Assembly: GCA_963691705.1 (NCBI GenBank)
Contig: OY829544.1
Span: 9,431,501 to 9,495,500 of the forward strand
Source of the DNA: Viola odorata
Taxonomy: Eukaryota > Streptophyta > Magnoliopsida > Malpighiales > Violaceae
Length of the DNA: 64,000 nucleotides
Reading direction: 5' to 3'
The notes under the pieces were generated by a model. That model saw nothing but the letters and a program-made list of their open reading frames with translations, did not search any database and was not told where the DNA came from. Positions 1 to 12,869 of the stretch are shown here, piece by piece; position 1 is the stretch's first letter; every line of letters begins with the position of its first letter. The position numbers were made by a program, and so were the translations under genes.

Positions 1-112
1 TGAGGACAATGGTTTAGTAAATATATTGTCCTTAATGGTTCCACCATACAAGTTTTCACCAATGATATTCCAAATATTTCCAGCATAGTGGAAATCGAAT
101 TCACCCAATGCA
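1..112 (-). other. Possible further exon of the DUF2301-like gene, unresolved
   Basis: On the minus strand a TTTTAG acceptor sits near 113, and two reading frames stay open to the window edge. The frame set by the phase of exon 2 (G plus TG) is open but not hydrophobic, as the next DUF2301 segment would be. The other open frame contains FDFHYAGN and IFTKPL, which I cannot assign. This could be an alternative 3' exon, the UTR, or chance. Confidence 0.2.
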
Positions 113-296
113 CTAAAATCCACAGATAAGAACTCCTACTAAGTTATGGCAATTTGTACTAAAAAAATCCTAATTTTGGAATTCAATAACCCATGAATAT
201 GATAACACAGTATTTACGTAGAAAAAGAACAAAGAAATGTAAACTGATAACAGCCCTAAAAGGCTACATTAAATCATAAACAACACAGGAACTCAC

Positions 297-1073
297 CTTC
301 TTTGAAAACAAGTCCCGTCAGTGATGCAAAGAGAGGGCCAACAAACCAGACCGCCACTGGGTTACCAACGACATACTGAGTCAAGTTGTCACCAGTAGGA
401 TGGGCCAACAATGCGTACGTTGCAACCGATCCAACTACACCAAGTGCCCATAACGCTTGAAGAGTGCGCTTAATCTCAGTTACATAAATATGAATCAACA
501 CCAATGATAATCCCAGCCCACCAGCACCAAGAATGTACAATAAATCAAGATTTTGCTTAATTATTTCACTCAACCAAGAGTCACTCGGCAAAAAAGCAGC
601 CGATGCAGCAATTACAAATGATGAAGCAGCAGTCACTAACCCTGACCTGTATAAAATCACCTGTCCCAGGCTCAAACCCAATCATTATCATCACTTAAAC
701 ACACTCAATTAAACCTTAAAACAATAGCTAACACGAAAATCAACTGACTAATAACAAATCCATAAAATCAATTCATTATACAAATTGAAAGTGACATCAA
801 AAGAGAATAAATTCGAGAACGTTAAATTACTGAAAATCATGGTACCTCTCGAACATCGGAGGATTCGACGGTCCAGGGACCATAAACACCGTTGTAAACA
901 GTTTGATCGAATGAGGTCTGAGAGGAGCTGTCGCCGGCGGCGTTGCATCTTGTGGAGCCATTTCTGACCTTAAACGACAGCGACGATGTTGCCGGAAACT
1001 TGGTGGAGGAACTGGGTGAGTTGGCGAGTTTTGTAGGAGTGATTAGGGCTGCGGATAACACGCGCGACGCCAT
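297..1073 (-). CDS. Plastid-targeted multi-pass membrane protein, DUF2301-like (5' exons, partial)
   Basis: Two exons are clear. Exon 1 is 1073-846 (76 codons) and exon 2 is 660-297 (121 codons plus one base). The donors read GAG|GTACC and GAAG|GTGAG, and the acceptor reads ACAG|GTG. The N-terminus is rich in Ser, Thr and Ala with few acidic residues, which looks like a chloroplast transit peptide. Exon 2 carries about four hydrophobic segments (starting near LVTAASSF, LLYILGAG, ALWALGVV and VWFVGPLF), so the product should be an integral plastid membrane protein. The pattern, including the ending GLVFKEG, recalls the cyanobacterial and plant DUF2301 family, whose role I do not know. The family name is from memory and is tentative. 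The remaining 3' exons are not convincingly visible before the window ends. Confidence 0.6.
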
Positions 1074-1358
1074 AACTAACTAACAGGCTCCTCCGTCTAT
1101 TTCGTTCTTCTGGTAATAATAACCAGATAAATTATGTTTCTTTTTTTTAGTTTATTAGGAAAATTAAGGTTTATTCAGCAGATAAATTAGAATCTGGCCG
1201 TCATCAGTGAGATTTTTCTAGAGAAAAATCAGGGCTTTGAGAATCTGCGCTGTAATATCCATTGGCTCAGATGAAGTCCTATCAGCTAGTGGGACCCACC
1301 AATCAGACGTGGAGATCTGCCATATGATATGGGTGCAGCATTTCATTTTCAAATTTGA

Positions 1359-1442
1359 GGCCCATTAAGGACCTTCCTCTAACCGTGAAGCCCAAAAGCA
1401 CAAGTTGAGGACACTTTAGCTTCCAGGCCCAAATGAAGCCCA
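1359..1442 (-). promoter_or_regulatory. Cluster of four site II (TGGGCC/TGGGCT) motifs
   Basis: Read on the minus strand, TGGGCC or TGGGCT occurs at 1359-1364, 1389-1394, 1426-1431 and 1437-1442, about 290-370 bp upstream of the ATG at 1073. Such motifs bind TCP factors and are common in promoters of plant genes for plastid and housekeeping functions. This fits the predicted plastid protein. Binding itself is inferred. Confidence 0.45.
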
Positions 1443-1499
1443 GATCCGAGATTGATCTATTAATCGGATGACTCAGAGTTCACTAGTGATTTTTATTCA

Positions 1500-4440
1500 A
1501 GTTACAAACCATATGATCAAGTAAATGACACGCTTGCACAAATATCTCCATGTGTTATCAAGTCTTCTTTTTTGATACTAATCTCAATCTCTGGATGAGA
1601 ATTGTTGAAGAATTAATGGGAAGGAGGCGTGGCGTAAGCCAGGGTTCCATGTGCATGCTGCAAAATAGATACTTTTAACAGAAAGAACAAAAGAGAGAGA
1701 TTTGTCAAGGACGATCATAATTGTTATTGCAGACTGCAGAGTATTATTATTAATATTATAAGCTGACAGAACTGGAAAAGAGCCGCAAACATTGACGTGG
1801 AAGCCGAAAGCAACCCAAAACCCAAGTCACTCTCATCATCTTAGGATCTTTACAATAAATTAGATATTTTCTAAATCTATTTTTAAAATAATAAAAATAA
1901 AGTGGAACAATTTATACCTTATAAAAAAAATTAACTCTGGTTTTCCTTAATTCTCTAAAAATGTTACGGTGGCCCCACATTGCTCATGCTCTTCCTTTCT
2001 GCTTTGGGATCTGGGACACCACGACTGCCAACGTCAAGTTTCACGCGGCTTACGTGGGACGAAGTTTCTCCCCTCCCCCCACCCCTTCTGTCGTTTTGCG
2101 ACCACTTTATAAATGAACTCAGAAGAAAGATGAAAGAAAACACCATTTTTGGGCTTCAGACGATCCAGATTGGGCCCACTCCCTTTCTTTGGCAAGTGGG
2201 CAAGGCCCGTGCATGCGTAACAGTTTAAAGATCTCCCTTTATTCATAAAATTATACCCTACTCTGAATTCTCTTTTCAAAACACATAATAATATATATAT
2301 ATATATATATTCACATTCTAGTGTTAGAGTGAATGATTCTACACTTTTTTTTTTATTGATAAATAATGACTTCTCATTGCTAAGGATTTATAAAACAATC
2401 GAGTTGTTCAAGATATATGCAGTCCAATAAACAGAAATGCCTAATACATAAGCTCTGTTAGCAAGAACATGAGCATTTACATTAGCAGCTTTTGGAACAA
2501 CACAAAACTGCAAAAACTAAAACAGAAAGTAAGACGAATGATATCAGAAGCAATAACACCCAAACTAGAGTAGGTTTAGGAGTTAGTGAAAATAGTTTGA
2601 GTTAATTCAAGATAATCAGACTGAATCTAAATACGACCGAAACCTCACTCCATGACTATTTTGAGGACTTTTCGAACAGCTAAACCTTCTGCCACCAATC
2701 CGATACTTTTAAATTTCACATCTGAGTAGAATGCTGCAATATAACGTCAATAGTTGAGTGCTATATCGCAATAAATTAGCCTCACGCGATTCTTGAGCAA
2801 TGACCCATTAGTAATTAAACGTTAAGTGTGTATATATAATACATTGAGGCTTTATGATTGGGACATCACAAATAACAAAGATTAACTAAAACCGAGGGAA
2901 ATATAAAAGTAAAGTATACAAAAACAAAAAAAAATTGAATTATATTAGAATTGTTAGAGAAATAAAAATTCACTAGTATATTTTAACGAAAAAATATTAT
3001 CTATTTTAGTTTGAAGTCCGGATGATTTTTTTAAAAAGTTTCATTTTATTAAGTCCCATAAAACTCTTATATTTAATTTTTATTACTCTTATATTTTCGA
3101 TGTGATATTTTAATTCGCATATCTTAATAAAAACATATGTAAACAGCTAAGCTAGTCGTTTATGGAGACAATAAGAGTTGATAATCAAATTTCATATTCC
3201 ATACATAAAGAAGAGAGGAAAACACAGGATCTTATAGGTTTTACGTCAGTCATCATGCAATGTGTAAAAAGGTCGGTGGAGGCGTGGCACAGCCATGCTC
3301 AAGCTTACTACGCAGGTTCCAATCTGGATCACAAATTCTTAACTTTTTCTGTAATTAATTATTAGTTTAAGTTCAATACTACTAGCTCCAAAACATAAGG
3401 TGATGGAGTGATTCTTATTGAAAACTATTCTTAACTTTTTTCGGTGAGTATAGTACATTCTTTTGAACTAGTTAATGGTACAACAAAGCATCGTGTCGAA
3501 AGTTGTTGTCAAAAGTCATGACACATTATGAGAAGTAATTAATGTCGTTATAAAAAATTATCAAGCTAATTAGTGGATTTTAACCCTTCAAATAACTCTA
3601 AGGTTTAAAGCTTTATTAATCTATAAATAATTATAAACTTTTGTTTTATGTCTGTTAAGTACCCACCACCTCTAGTTTTAATTTTAATGTCATCTCATTT
3701 TATTTTTAAATAAGTATTAGAGCGTGCGAATTAAAATCTCATATCACATCACTGGAAAAAAATTATATTGACATCTATTAATTTCTCTAATAAATAATAG
3801 CTTTAATTTTAGTGCCCAACAATTTAAAGCTACACATGTTGATATCATTTATATATGAAGTCCAAGTGGATGGAAATTGGCCTAACAAAATTATGCCAAA
3901 GAAAAGAAAAGACTCTCTGTTCTAGTATATATATATTGTTCAATGTGACGATTCTCCCTACAAATAAGTTCTTATTATAATTAATCAAAGCCCCGATGTC
4001 AACTTGAATCGGTTCGCTTATTTGACAATAAAGGCATGGGTTTTGTCATTTTTAAAGGAAAAAACAAATTAAAGAAGAAGACTGGCATGCATCAAGTCTC
4101 CAAGAAATAAACAAATTAATCCAACCCCACAAACTCAGATCGCACGTTCAACTTTTGTGAGAGAGATGACACAACACACTACATCATCGCTGAAAAAGAA
4201 AGAAAGAGAAGCAAATCCCCATTTTGGAATGACAACATGCTTATCCATGCCAATAATATTAATAATAATAAGAGCAATACAATCTACTAACTAGTTGAAG
4301 CTTACAAGCCATGCAGAATGCAAGAAGATAATCATGCACGAGTTGGCTACTTAATCCAAAAACAAAAAATGAAAAGAAAGTGAAAGAGAATTGGGCAAGT
4401 AAATTTCTCATCATAAAAAAAAAAATACAGAAAATTTAAT
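1500..4440. other. Intergenic DNA, no gene seen
   Basis: This AT-rich spacer lies between the upstream region of the DUF2301-like gene and the 3' end of the ERF gene. It holds an AT dinucleotide run near 2288-2310 and scattered short open frames without recognisable domains, codon bias or splice structure. The last part must hold the 3' UTR of the minus-strand ERF gene. I see no RNA gene. Confidence 0.5.
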
Positions 4441-4455
4441 GATGGGACCAATCTA

Positions 4456-7141
4456 CTACTCACTAGAGTCCTTTCCATGTTGATCATGGGAGCTATCAAA
4501 ACTTGGTGAGTATCCCATCTCATCTTGATGATGATCATGATCATAATGAGGGTATTGCTGCCATGGAAACGTCGACATTGTAGGTGGTGGTAATGTTGAT
4601 GGGAAATGTTGTTGATCAGGAAAAGGTACTTGCTGATTATTATTAAAGAGGGTAGAGGTGTAATATTGGAGATTAGCTTCGTTACTCGAAAGAATTTGTG
4701 CGTACTGAAAAAGGTCCGGGAAAGTGTTCGGAGTATATGTTGTAGTAGGAGGAGGAGGATGAGGAAGCTGACGCGGTGAAGCAGCTATGGGGGCAGGATT
4801 TTGTTGATGCTGGTGCAAATTACTAGTGCTTGAATCGCCACTACGACCCATGAAGTAGGCGATCTGTTCATGATTTCCGCCTTGCACTCGTTCGGGGAAA
4901 TTGAGTTTGGCTTTGGTGCCTTTGAACTTGAGTGCTGCTTTGTCATATGCAAGGGCTGCATCCTCAGCAGTGTCGAATGTTCCGAGCCACACCCGAGCTG
5001 CCTTCTTCGGGTCGCGTATCTCCGCCGCCCATTTCCCCCATGGTCGTTGTCTCACCCCTCTGTAGTGCCTTCTTCTTGGAGGCTCTAAATTATTGGACAA
5101 CAAACACACATGAAAAATGAGTTTATTAAAATTTGATGATGACTTAATCTCTAGATTAATAATAATGCATGAAGTAATAAGAAAGATCATGGCAACCTTT
5201 GTAATACCTATTTTACAACAGAAGATATATATCTTGGAAAGCAATTCACATTTTCATTATTCAATTCATGATACTGAATTTAAGTATGATGTTTGAATTG
5301 TCTGCATTCCTATTTATGGCATAAAATAAATATTAGTATGCAGCTACAACATAAAAGAGCTATATTGTGAACTATATGCTTCATTTTATGAAATTAATGT
5401 ATGGTTTAGACATAAATTTAGTTCTGAAATTGTTGTTTACGCTAAAAAAAACTATTGTCGAGTCCTATGATTTGAATATTTACTCACTTTAAATCGCCTA
5501 TAATTATAAATCGCCTATATATAATTATAGGTAAAGAGTTTTTTTTTATATATATACAATGATCAATCAGTATCAAAGCCAAGACTTGATATCATGTTAT
5601 TTCTTGGTACTATATTAAGTAGTAACATAAGTGCAATGCCATGATCGAAGCAATTTTGTTCAAAGAAGCAAGAATGGCTAAGGCATGCATGCATCTAGCT
5701 GCCTAATTCTAATAATTAGGAGTTTGTGCATATCCAAATTTGTACATCTCATGCATGTTGTATTGTTACTTCACCAGAAAGAACTCATGATAAAAACAAA
5801 AGCAGAAATCATTTTCAAAAGATTAGGCAGGTTAAAGAGAAATCATTTTCATAAGATTAGGCAGGTTAAAGCAAATGGAAATGATGAGCGGATAAGGGTC
5901 AATGTCCTAACAAAAAAAGGAATCCAACCGATTCACGGGATTAGACAAACAGCATGTGTCGTCTTTAATACTATAAATACAACATAAAAGACGAAGCTAT
6001 AGCTAATTGTATGTTCACACTTGTGAGTTTGTGACCTACAAAAAAAAAGTGACATATTCGAGCAAGAAACGCAAGCTAATCAAGCCATCTAGCTAGCACA
6101 TACGATCAGAAAAACGTTTTTTTCCCGTATAAAATAAAAACGTGCTTTTCTCATTGCAATTACTAGATTTTTCGGTAGAAAAACAAAGATAAGAACGTTT
6201 TTTTGGAAAACAATAGGACATCGAAGACCCAATTTGATCCAGCTTTTTTTCCTTTTTTCTAATTTAAAGAAAGAAAGAAAGAAGGATGGTTCTTTACGGA
6301 AAGTAAGGTGCAATGAACTTGGCTAAAAGCCTAAAACCCTAATTCCTAATATTATTATCCCTACACACTGCAATTTTCTTTTTCTTTTTTCCCTTTTTGT
6401 CCTAGGCCAGACCGACAAAATTAAATTAGCCGGGTCATTTTCTTTTTTTTCTCTAATCGGGAAGGAAACTAAAAAAATAAGTTGGATTATGACAAGTTTG
6501 AGACGAAAACAATCCATTATTGAAAAAATAAAGAAATAATACTAACAAAAATTAGGCATTTCTTGACATTTTTAGCAAGTAATTACTGCTAATATACCCG
6601 GATTAAGACCAAAAGGGAGAAAAATAAATCTTAGCCAGGCAGTCAGATTAGACTTTAGAGTGTGAATATGGAGAGAATTATGTCGGTAACATCATTTTCT
6701 GTGGCCGATGATACTCAAAAATGAAAAAAAGGTATAAATCTATGGAGACCGGACAAAAAATCATCATGTACACAGTTGGTATAATTTACCTTGATGATCT
6801 TGGGTAGGTTTTGAAGAATCTTGATGAGACTGGTGATGATATTGATGATGATGATCAGGAGGAGGTTCTTGCTTAACAGACGTTGATGACTGAACCGTCG
6901 TTATTGGGTAATTGTGATGATGATCAGGATGAGGAGGAGTGTTGGTGGTAGTAGTTGGCGAACCGATGACTTGAGAGAGAGCAGAGACCATGGCTGACAT
7001 GTCGTTTTCGGACCAAGAAGATGAATAGGTGGTGGTGACGTCATGTTGGTGTCCATGTGATAACGATGATCCCTTCCCTCTCTCTTTCTCCTCTGATGCT
7101 TCCGGTGGAAGTGGCCTCTTTCCATGCCGGCGATGATCCAC
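4456..7141 (-). CDS. AP2/ERF transcription factor, group X (ABR1/ERF110/RAP2.6-like), 326 aa
   Basis: The gene has two exons, 7141-6790 and 5084-4456, with donor CAAG|GTAAAT and acceptor TTTAG|AG. They join as Gln117-Glu118 and give 326 residues. Exon 1 encodes a His-rich, polar region containing [13 protein letters not shown], a motif I associate with group X ERFs. Exon 2 opens directly into one AP2 domain at about residues 124-182: [11 protein letters not shown], then WAAEIRDP, then [13 protein letters not shown]. The Ala and Asp typical of ERF rather than DREB types are present. The C-terminal half is rich in Pro, Gln, His and Asp and is probably an activation region. Family members bind GCC boxes in the nucleus and respond to wounding, ABA or ethylene. 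The 1.7-kb intron is large for an ERF gene, but an intron just before the AP2 domain is usual for this group. Confidence 0.9.
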
Positions 7142-7247
7142 CTTTGCTAATTAATTATACAAAACGGTGAGTTGCGAGCTAATTTTAGGACATGAAAAAA
7201 ATTGATATTGTTGCGTTTTGTTAAGAGGAAGAAGAAATGGAGTGGAA

Positions 7248-7256
7248 ATATATAAG
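7248..7256 (-). promoter_or_regulatory. Candidate TATA box of the ERF gene
   Basis: The minus strand reads TATATATTT here, about 107 bp upstream of the ATG at 7141. That spacing would leave a 5' UTR of roughly 75 bases. This is position and consensus only, in an AT-rich context. Confidence 0.3.
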
Positions 7257-7259
7257 GGG

Positions 7260-10200
7260 AGGTAAGAAATTAAAAAGGTAATTTTAATTTATATATTTGG
7301 ATCGTCGTCACTGCTATCTTGATCCGTAGTGATCTACTGACTCAGTGTTCCTTTCGAGTTTATCTTGTAGGATCAAAGAGGAAATTGAAACGAACCGTAT
7401 TACGGAAACCTCCCCCACTTTTGTGGCTAAATTACATGGGCCGCCCTTATAATTCTCTTCGTATGGAAAGAGATTTTTTATATATGGAACTAACCATTAT
7501 TACCAGAACCGGATGGATATTGGGGTTGAACTGTTTGGGTCGAACCGGCTCAACCGTTCAACTGATTTTTTTCAGCTCAAACTCACTCATCAATTCGTTC
7601 GAATTAATCGGTTCAACAAGTTTGAATTTCGAGTTACCGATATAGGATGTTGTTATTCTCACATCAAATTATTATCACATGGTCACACCTTTACATTTAT
7701 TAATTTACTACACTAATTTTATTTAAATATTAATTAAAAATTATGTCACATCTATGCATTCATTACACTATCCTTATTTGAGTATAAAAATTAAGTGATG
7801 TTATTCTCACACCCTTGCACCTAAAAATTTACTAAACCGACTCTATTTGAGTCTTAAAAATTATGTCATAAAACGTACTATAGTAAATTTCTAGGTGTAA
7901 GGTGTGGGAATAACAATTTAGGAGCGTGAGAATATTACCGCCCTAAATTTTTTATCATAAAATATAAAAAAATGCCAGTATAGTAAATTCGTAAATACAA
8001 AAGTATGAGATAATGTTTTTAACTAATTAAGAGAAAATTATCATTATCATAAAATCTAATTTAATTAAGACACATGATATTATATTTTTAACTAATTATG
8101 CAAGCGAATTAATCACAAATCTGCCCCTTTTAGATATCTATCATTTACATCGTTTTTTTCTACAAAATATAAGATCTGAATTACTACGTGTATTCTAAAT
8201 TCAATGTTAACACTAGATTGACTCATATTAATTAAGGAACATAAGCAGATAATTTTAATACACACCCCGCTCTAAGATCTCTTTTTTTCCTTTTTTTTTA
8301 ATAGTTATGTTATTAGTTATTATTACAATATCAGTGATCGAATTCATAACCTATGTAGGATTGTAAATGAGCCGAACTTAGGTAGAATCAAATTTTCTCA
8401 TCAAATTTTAAAAAGGCTCAAGTTCAGTTAAACTAGCTTGTGACGATCCCTAAACATCAAAGCTTAGGCTTGGTTCACATATATATTTTTCTTTAACCTT
8501 AAGCTTTTGCTCAACCTTAGCTCTAGTCAGTATTATTTATTTACTAAACGAGTCTAAAGCTTTAACTCATTAAATTTAATTAACTCTGGTATATTTACAT
8601 TAACTTGTTAATTTGGTTGTTAAACCTTGCTTAAAACTAGTGCAATACAATAAAAATTATAAAATGTAAAAAATTAAAAGAATTAACTATATCATGATCT
8701 TAATACACGAACCGATTCATAAGATTTCAACTAATTAATTTATAACTCTCTAAACTATAGAAAAGCTTATATGAGTTATCTCATAAGTTGAATTTTATTA
8801 TATAAACCTTAATGAACTTTTTCAAATAAAATCTCAAGCTAACATTGAATAGCTCGACTCATTTGCAAATTGCAACCCAGACAGGCAGATATACGTTTTA
8901 AAAAACTAGTTTCCTTTTTCTCATGTATTAAACTTGCTTTGGCAACCGTAGAACTTGGCTCAACATCGGACAGTACGGTTGCCATGCTCTAATTGGTTCT
9001 TAATCATACATGAATATAGTGGAAGTTGACCTGACACATTAAATGTTCATATTTTATGGTCTCATATCTTGCCAAGTGGTGCGTAATTGGAAGGAAATGA
9101 AGGTACAGAAGTTGGGCAGCGTTTGGTTTTATTTTCACCAACTAGGTGCCTAAAATTCAGATGCCTTGATTAATTAGGTAGTACTAAATTATGAAAAAGA
9201 TTAAAATATATATATATATAGTAAAAAAATGAAGAAAAAAAATATTAAATTTGGACAAAAATTATAACAAAAATTAGACAATAAAAAGAATATTATAAAT
9301 ATTTATTTGCAATTTATTTTGATTTAAAAAAAATTAATATTACATCTTGGTAAAATGGACTCACCCATATTTTTACATTTTCCTCCACTTTTTAGAATTT
9401 TTTGCAATTTCTTTGTACCATCTTTAATGATTTTTTTTTATTTACTAATAAAAAGTTAAAATTGTAATTTCAAGAAATTATACCACTGAGGTTGATTTTT
9501 AAACTCTAACACGATAGTGTATGAAGTAATCTAACCCGAAAATGAATCTGGAACGTCACATTATATATATAAAAAAACGGGGAGTGAATTGATTTGTATG
9601 ATTTTGAATTTTATTAACGTTGTTTATCCTAAAATTAAAGACTAATTAACGGAAAGAGGAAGAATACGCGTGGAGATAAAAAAATTACGAAAGCTCATGA
9701 ATGCAACTAAGTACCACAAAGTATTAAATACATTTCTTATACAAAAACAACGGTTCAAAGATATCTTCTCCCTATTTTTTATCATTTATGATCCGGAAAT
9801 AATTTTAAATATTTAAACGACGAAAAATGAGAAAATTAATAAACGAAAGTCACCGACATATTTTCCTTAGCATACATATGTAGACAAATGTACTTGTCTG
9901 TTCTATGAAAACAACAACGCACACATGAGAAACAAAAATGTGAGATTTATAATTAATTAGCAAGTTTTTCGTTTTTAAAACTTATTTTTATATATTCTGC
10001 AAAAAAGAAGAAGAGAGGGTTAAGAAAAGAAAGGGCTTCATGTTGCCTTGACCATTTCTGTCTGGAGACCAAGCTCGTTCATATAGACTTATGAATTCGT
10101 GCATGCACTCATCTCATCACATGCCTCCTACCCTACCTCTAGCTACAAGATGGAATCCGGATACATTTAGTGAATATAAGATTAATTTCGACTAGTATAC

Positions 10201-11415
10201 ATATCGATCTAAAAAAAAATTAAATATTAGTAAAGTTACGCGTAGATCTGCCAACTTGATGTGTCGTTAATGGGGTCGAGTGACTATGTATCTCTCCCGG
10301 CACAAAATATTATGGTTCTATGTGAAATAAGCACTCTGACCGTCAAAAGTGAGCCTACGAGAAATGGATGAGTTAGAGCCACTAAATTTCATATCCAGCC
10401 CCACCCGAACTAAGCGTCAATGTAAAAAAGTCGAGCTTAGACTCTCAGATTTTAAACCCATAGCCGAACCGACCCGTATCAATAATTATTCATTATAATA
10501 CATACTATAAACATATAGTTAACATCCGATTTCTAAATAAATAGATTAATTAAATTTTAATTTTACTTACAATTACTATTGGTTTTACTGTTTCTATTGT
10601 TTTGAAATTATATTATTTTTGTTGTTGTCGTAACGAATGTAGGATAAAAATTTACAATCCACTAGCAGAGGGCAATCAGTGACTGTCCTTGTGGGTATCC
10701 TTGCATTAGTGTTTTCTTCGTGAATGTCATTGATTTTGAAGTATAAATTGGATGAGATTATGCAAAAAGATATATTGTTTGAATGAGGTCCAATAAATTT
10801 AATCTGAAACATCTCACTAGTTACTGCTAAATTCTAAATTATAAAAAATCAAAAAATGTGTCGGCCCATGAGGTTTGCGAGTAGCCCATTTTATAAGAAA
10901 GTCGAATTTGGGTCCTGTAAAAGTTGGCGTTCTTAAAACCTGACCCGTCTCAATTTTTATATGGCCTAGCGAAATTAGGTCCGAACCGTCCAATTAGCAG
11001 GTCTAGTTATGAGGAAACTTTAATTTCATCCCGTAGATTTCCTATTTTCTTCATTTTACGAAACAATTCTATATATTTTTAGATGTTTTTCTACTTTTTT
11101 TCTAATTTAGTCATAGGTTAATTTTTCTGTTCATTAAATTAAAAAAGAAGAATAAAATAATATTTTAAATTTTATTATTGTTTTGATTTATGACAACGAG
11201 AGATAAGGTGAGGAAATCTTTTTTTTTCCTTTTTTTTTTTTCATTCTGCCTTGTAGTAGCATTGAGTCCATTGTATATATGACTAGATTTGTGCACGTTT
11301 TGGACTACTACGGGCGCAGCAGTTGGTGTCGTGTGCATGTTCTTTTTTGGCTTGTACAGGACCCAAAGAGGGCCAAGACAAAGAATTACTCCCCTACCTA
11401 TTAACACAACCAAGA
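7260..11415. other. Intergenic DNA with degenerate transposon remnants
   Basis: No gene is recognised in this 4-kb AT-rich spacer. It contains the small foldback element at 7799-7915. A probable decayed hAT element lies at about 8356-8876: its left end resembles TAGGATTGTAAATGAGCC and its right end, inverted, resembles TTTGCAAATGAGTCGAGC, but no 8-bp duplication survives. Further hAT-like end sequence occurs around 10360-11010. An AT dinucleotide run lies near 9208-9220. Confidence 0.4.
7799..7915. mobile_element. Small foldback MITE
   Basis: The left arm at 7799-7834 starts TGTTATTCTCACACC. It is matched by an inverted right arm at 7881-7915 ending GGTGTGGGAATAACA, with about 45 bp between them. 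Similar inverted TTATTCTCAC sequence lies further out at about 7650 and 7925, so the element may be nested or longer than drawn. It has no coding capacity. The family is unassigned because no duplication is clear. Confidence 0.5.
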
Positions 11416-11425
11416 TTCTTTTCTC

Positions 11426-12859
11426 GGGAGAAAGCACCCTCGGGTCCCTATGGATATTATTTTTATTTTAGTTGATCCCATTTTTCGATTTCTGTTCAAT
11501 TGAGTCTCAGGTGTCATCTCCGTTAGCACTCCGAGGTCCCTATCGTCAAAATTGACGTTAACGGTCATTTTTTACCGTTAACGTCATTATTTTATTATTA
11601 TTTTTACTACGTGTCAATTCAGAAAAAATATAATTAATTTAAAAATTAAAAAAAAGTATAATTAATTTAAAAATTCAGAAAATAATATAATTAATTTAAA
11701 AAATTCAGAAAATAATTTAAATTTTTTATTAAAAAATATAATTAATTAAAAATTCAAAAAAAATTTAAAAATTCAAAAATTCAGAAAATAATATAATTTT
11801 TTTAAAAAATTCAGAAAATAATGTAATTAATTTATAAAAAGTAATGTAATTAATTTAAAATTTCAGAAAATAATATATTTTTAAAAAAAAATCAGAAAAT
11901 AATGTAATTAATTTATAAAAAGTAATGTAATTAATTTAAAATTTCAGAAAATAATATAATTTTTTTCTTTTATTATCTCTTATTTCATTTATTTTCACTT
12001 CTCCTCCTTTTTTTCTATTCTTCTTTCTATTTATTTCTTTCTTTTATTTCTTCTTTTTTTCTTTTTTTCTTTCCCTAGGCAAATGTAAATAATGTAAACA
12101 GTGTAATTAATTTTATTTCATGTCTATACACAAAAAAATGAGCCACCTTTACATGGCCACTCATCTCGCCTGCCACGCTCCACTGCCCAGATCCCCAACC
12201 AAACCCAACACCGTTGCCTTCTCTTTATCATCTCTCCTTTGCTGTAAAAAGAAATCTTAATTTATGTTATTTTTTGAAATAATTAATAAAACTATTTTGG
12301 AGATATTTTTGAAAAGAGGAGGAGAAGTGAAAACAAAGGAAATAAGAGATAATAAAATTAAAAATAAAAAAATTAATTATATTATTTTTCTGAATTTTGA
12401 AATTAATTACATTATTTAATAAAAAATTTAAATTATTTTCTGAATTTTTAAAATTAATTATATTGTTTTTCTGAGTTTATTTAATTAATTGTATTTGTTT
12501 TCTTAATTTTTAATAAAAATTTTAAATTATTTTCTGAATTTTTTAAATTAATTATATTATTTTCTGATTTTTAAATTAATTATATTTTTTTTGAATTTTT
12601 AAATTAATTATATTTTTTTTTGAATTTTTGAATTAATTATTTTTTTTAAAAGTTTTTAATTATTTATATTTTTTCTGTTTAACACGTGGCAAAAATAATG
12701 ACGTTAACGGCAAAAAGTGATCGTTAACGTCAATTTTGACGATAGGGACCCCGGAGTGTTAACGGAGATGACGTCTGGGACCCAATTGAATAGAAATCGA
12801 AAAATAGGATAAAATAAAATGAAAATAATATCCATAGGGACCCGGAGGTGCATTTTCCC
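11426..12859. mobile_element. Non-autonomous MULE-type foldback element, 1.43 kb
   Basis: The two ends are long inverted repeats. The left end begins GGGAGAAAGCACC and the right end, inverted, begins GGGAAAATGCACC. Both continue through GGGTCCCTATGGATATTATT and on for about 200 bp with moderate divergence. A perfect 10-bp direct repeat TTCTTTTCTC flanks it (11416-11425 and 12860-12869), matching the 9-10 bp duplication of Mutator-like elements. The interior is almost pure AT-rich inverted sequence built on AATTAATT with CAGAAAATAAT motifs, so most of the element can fold into one hairpin. It has no transposase. Confidence 0.85.
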
Positions 12860-12869
12860 TTCTTTTCTC

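Noticed and set aside
2034..2279. Overlapping 80-codon frames on both strands in the spacer near 2.1 kb
   Set aside because: They have no domain, no splice sites and no supporting context; similar frames occur by chance in the GC-richer patch.
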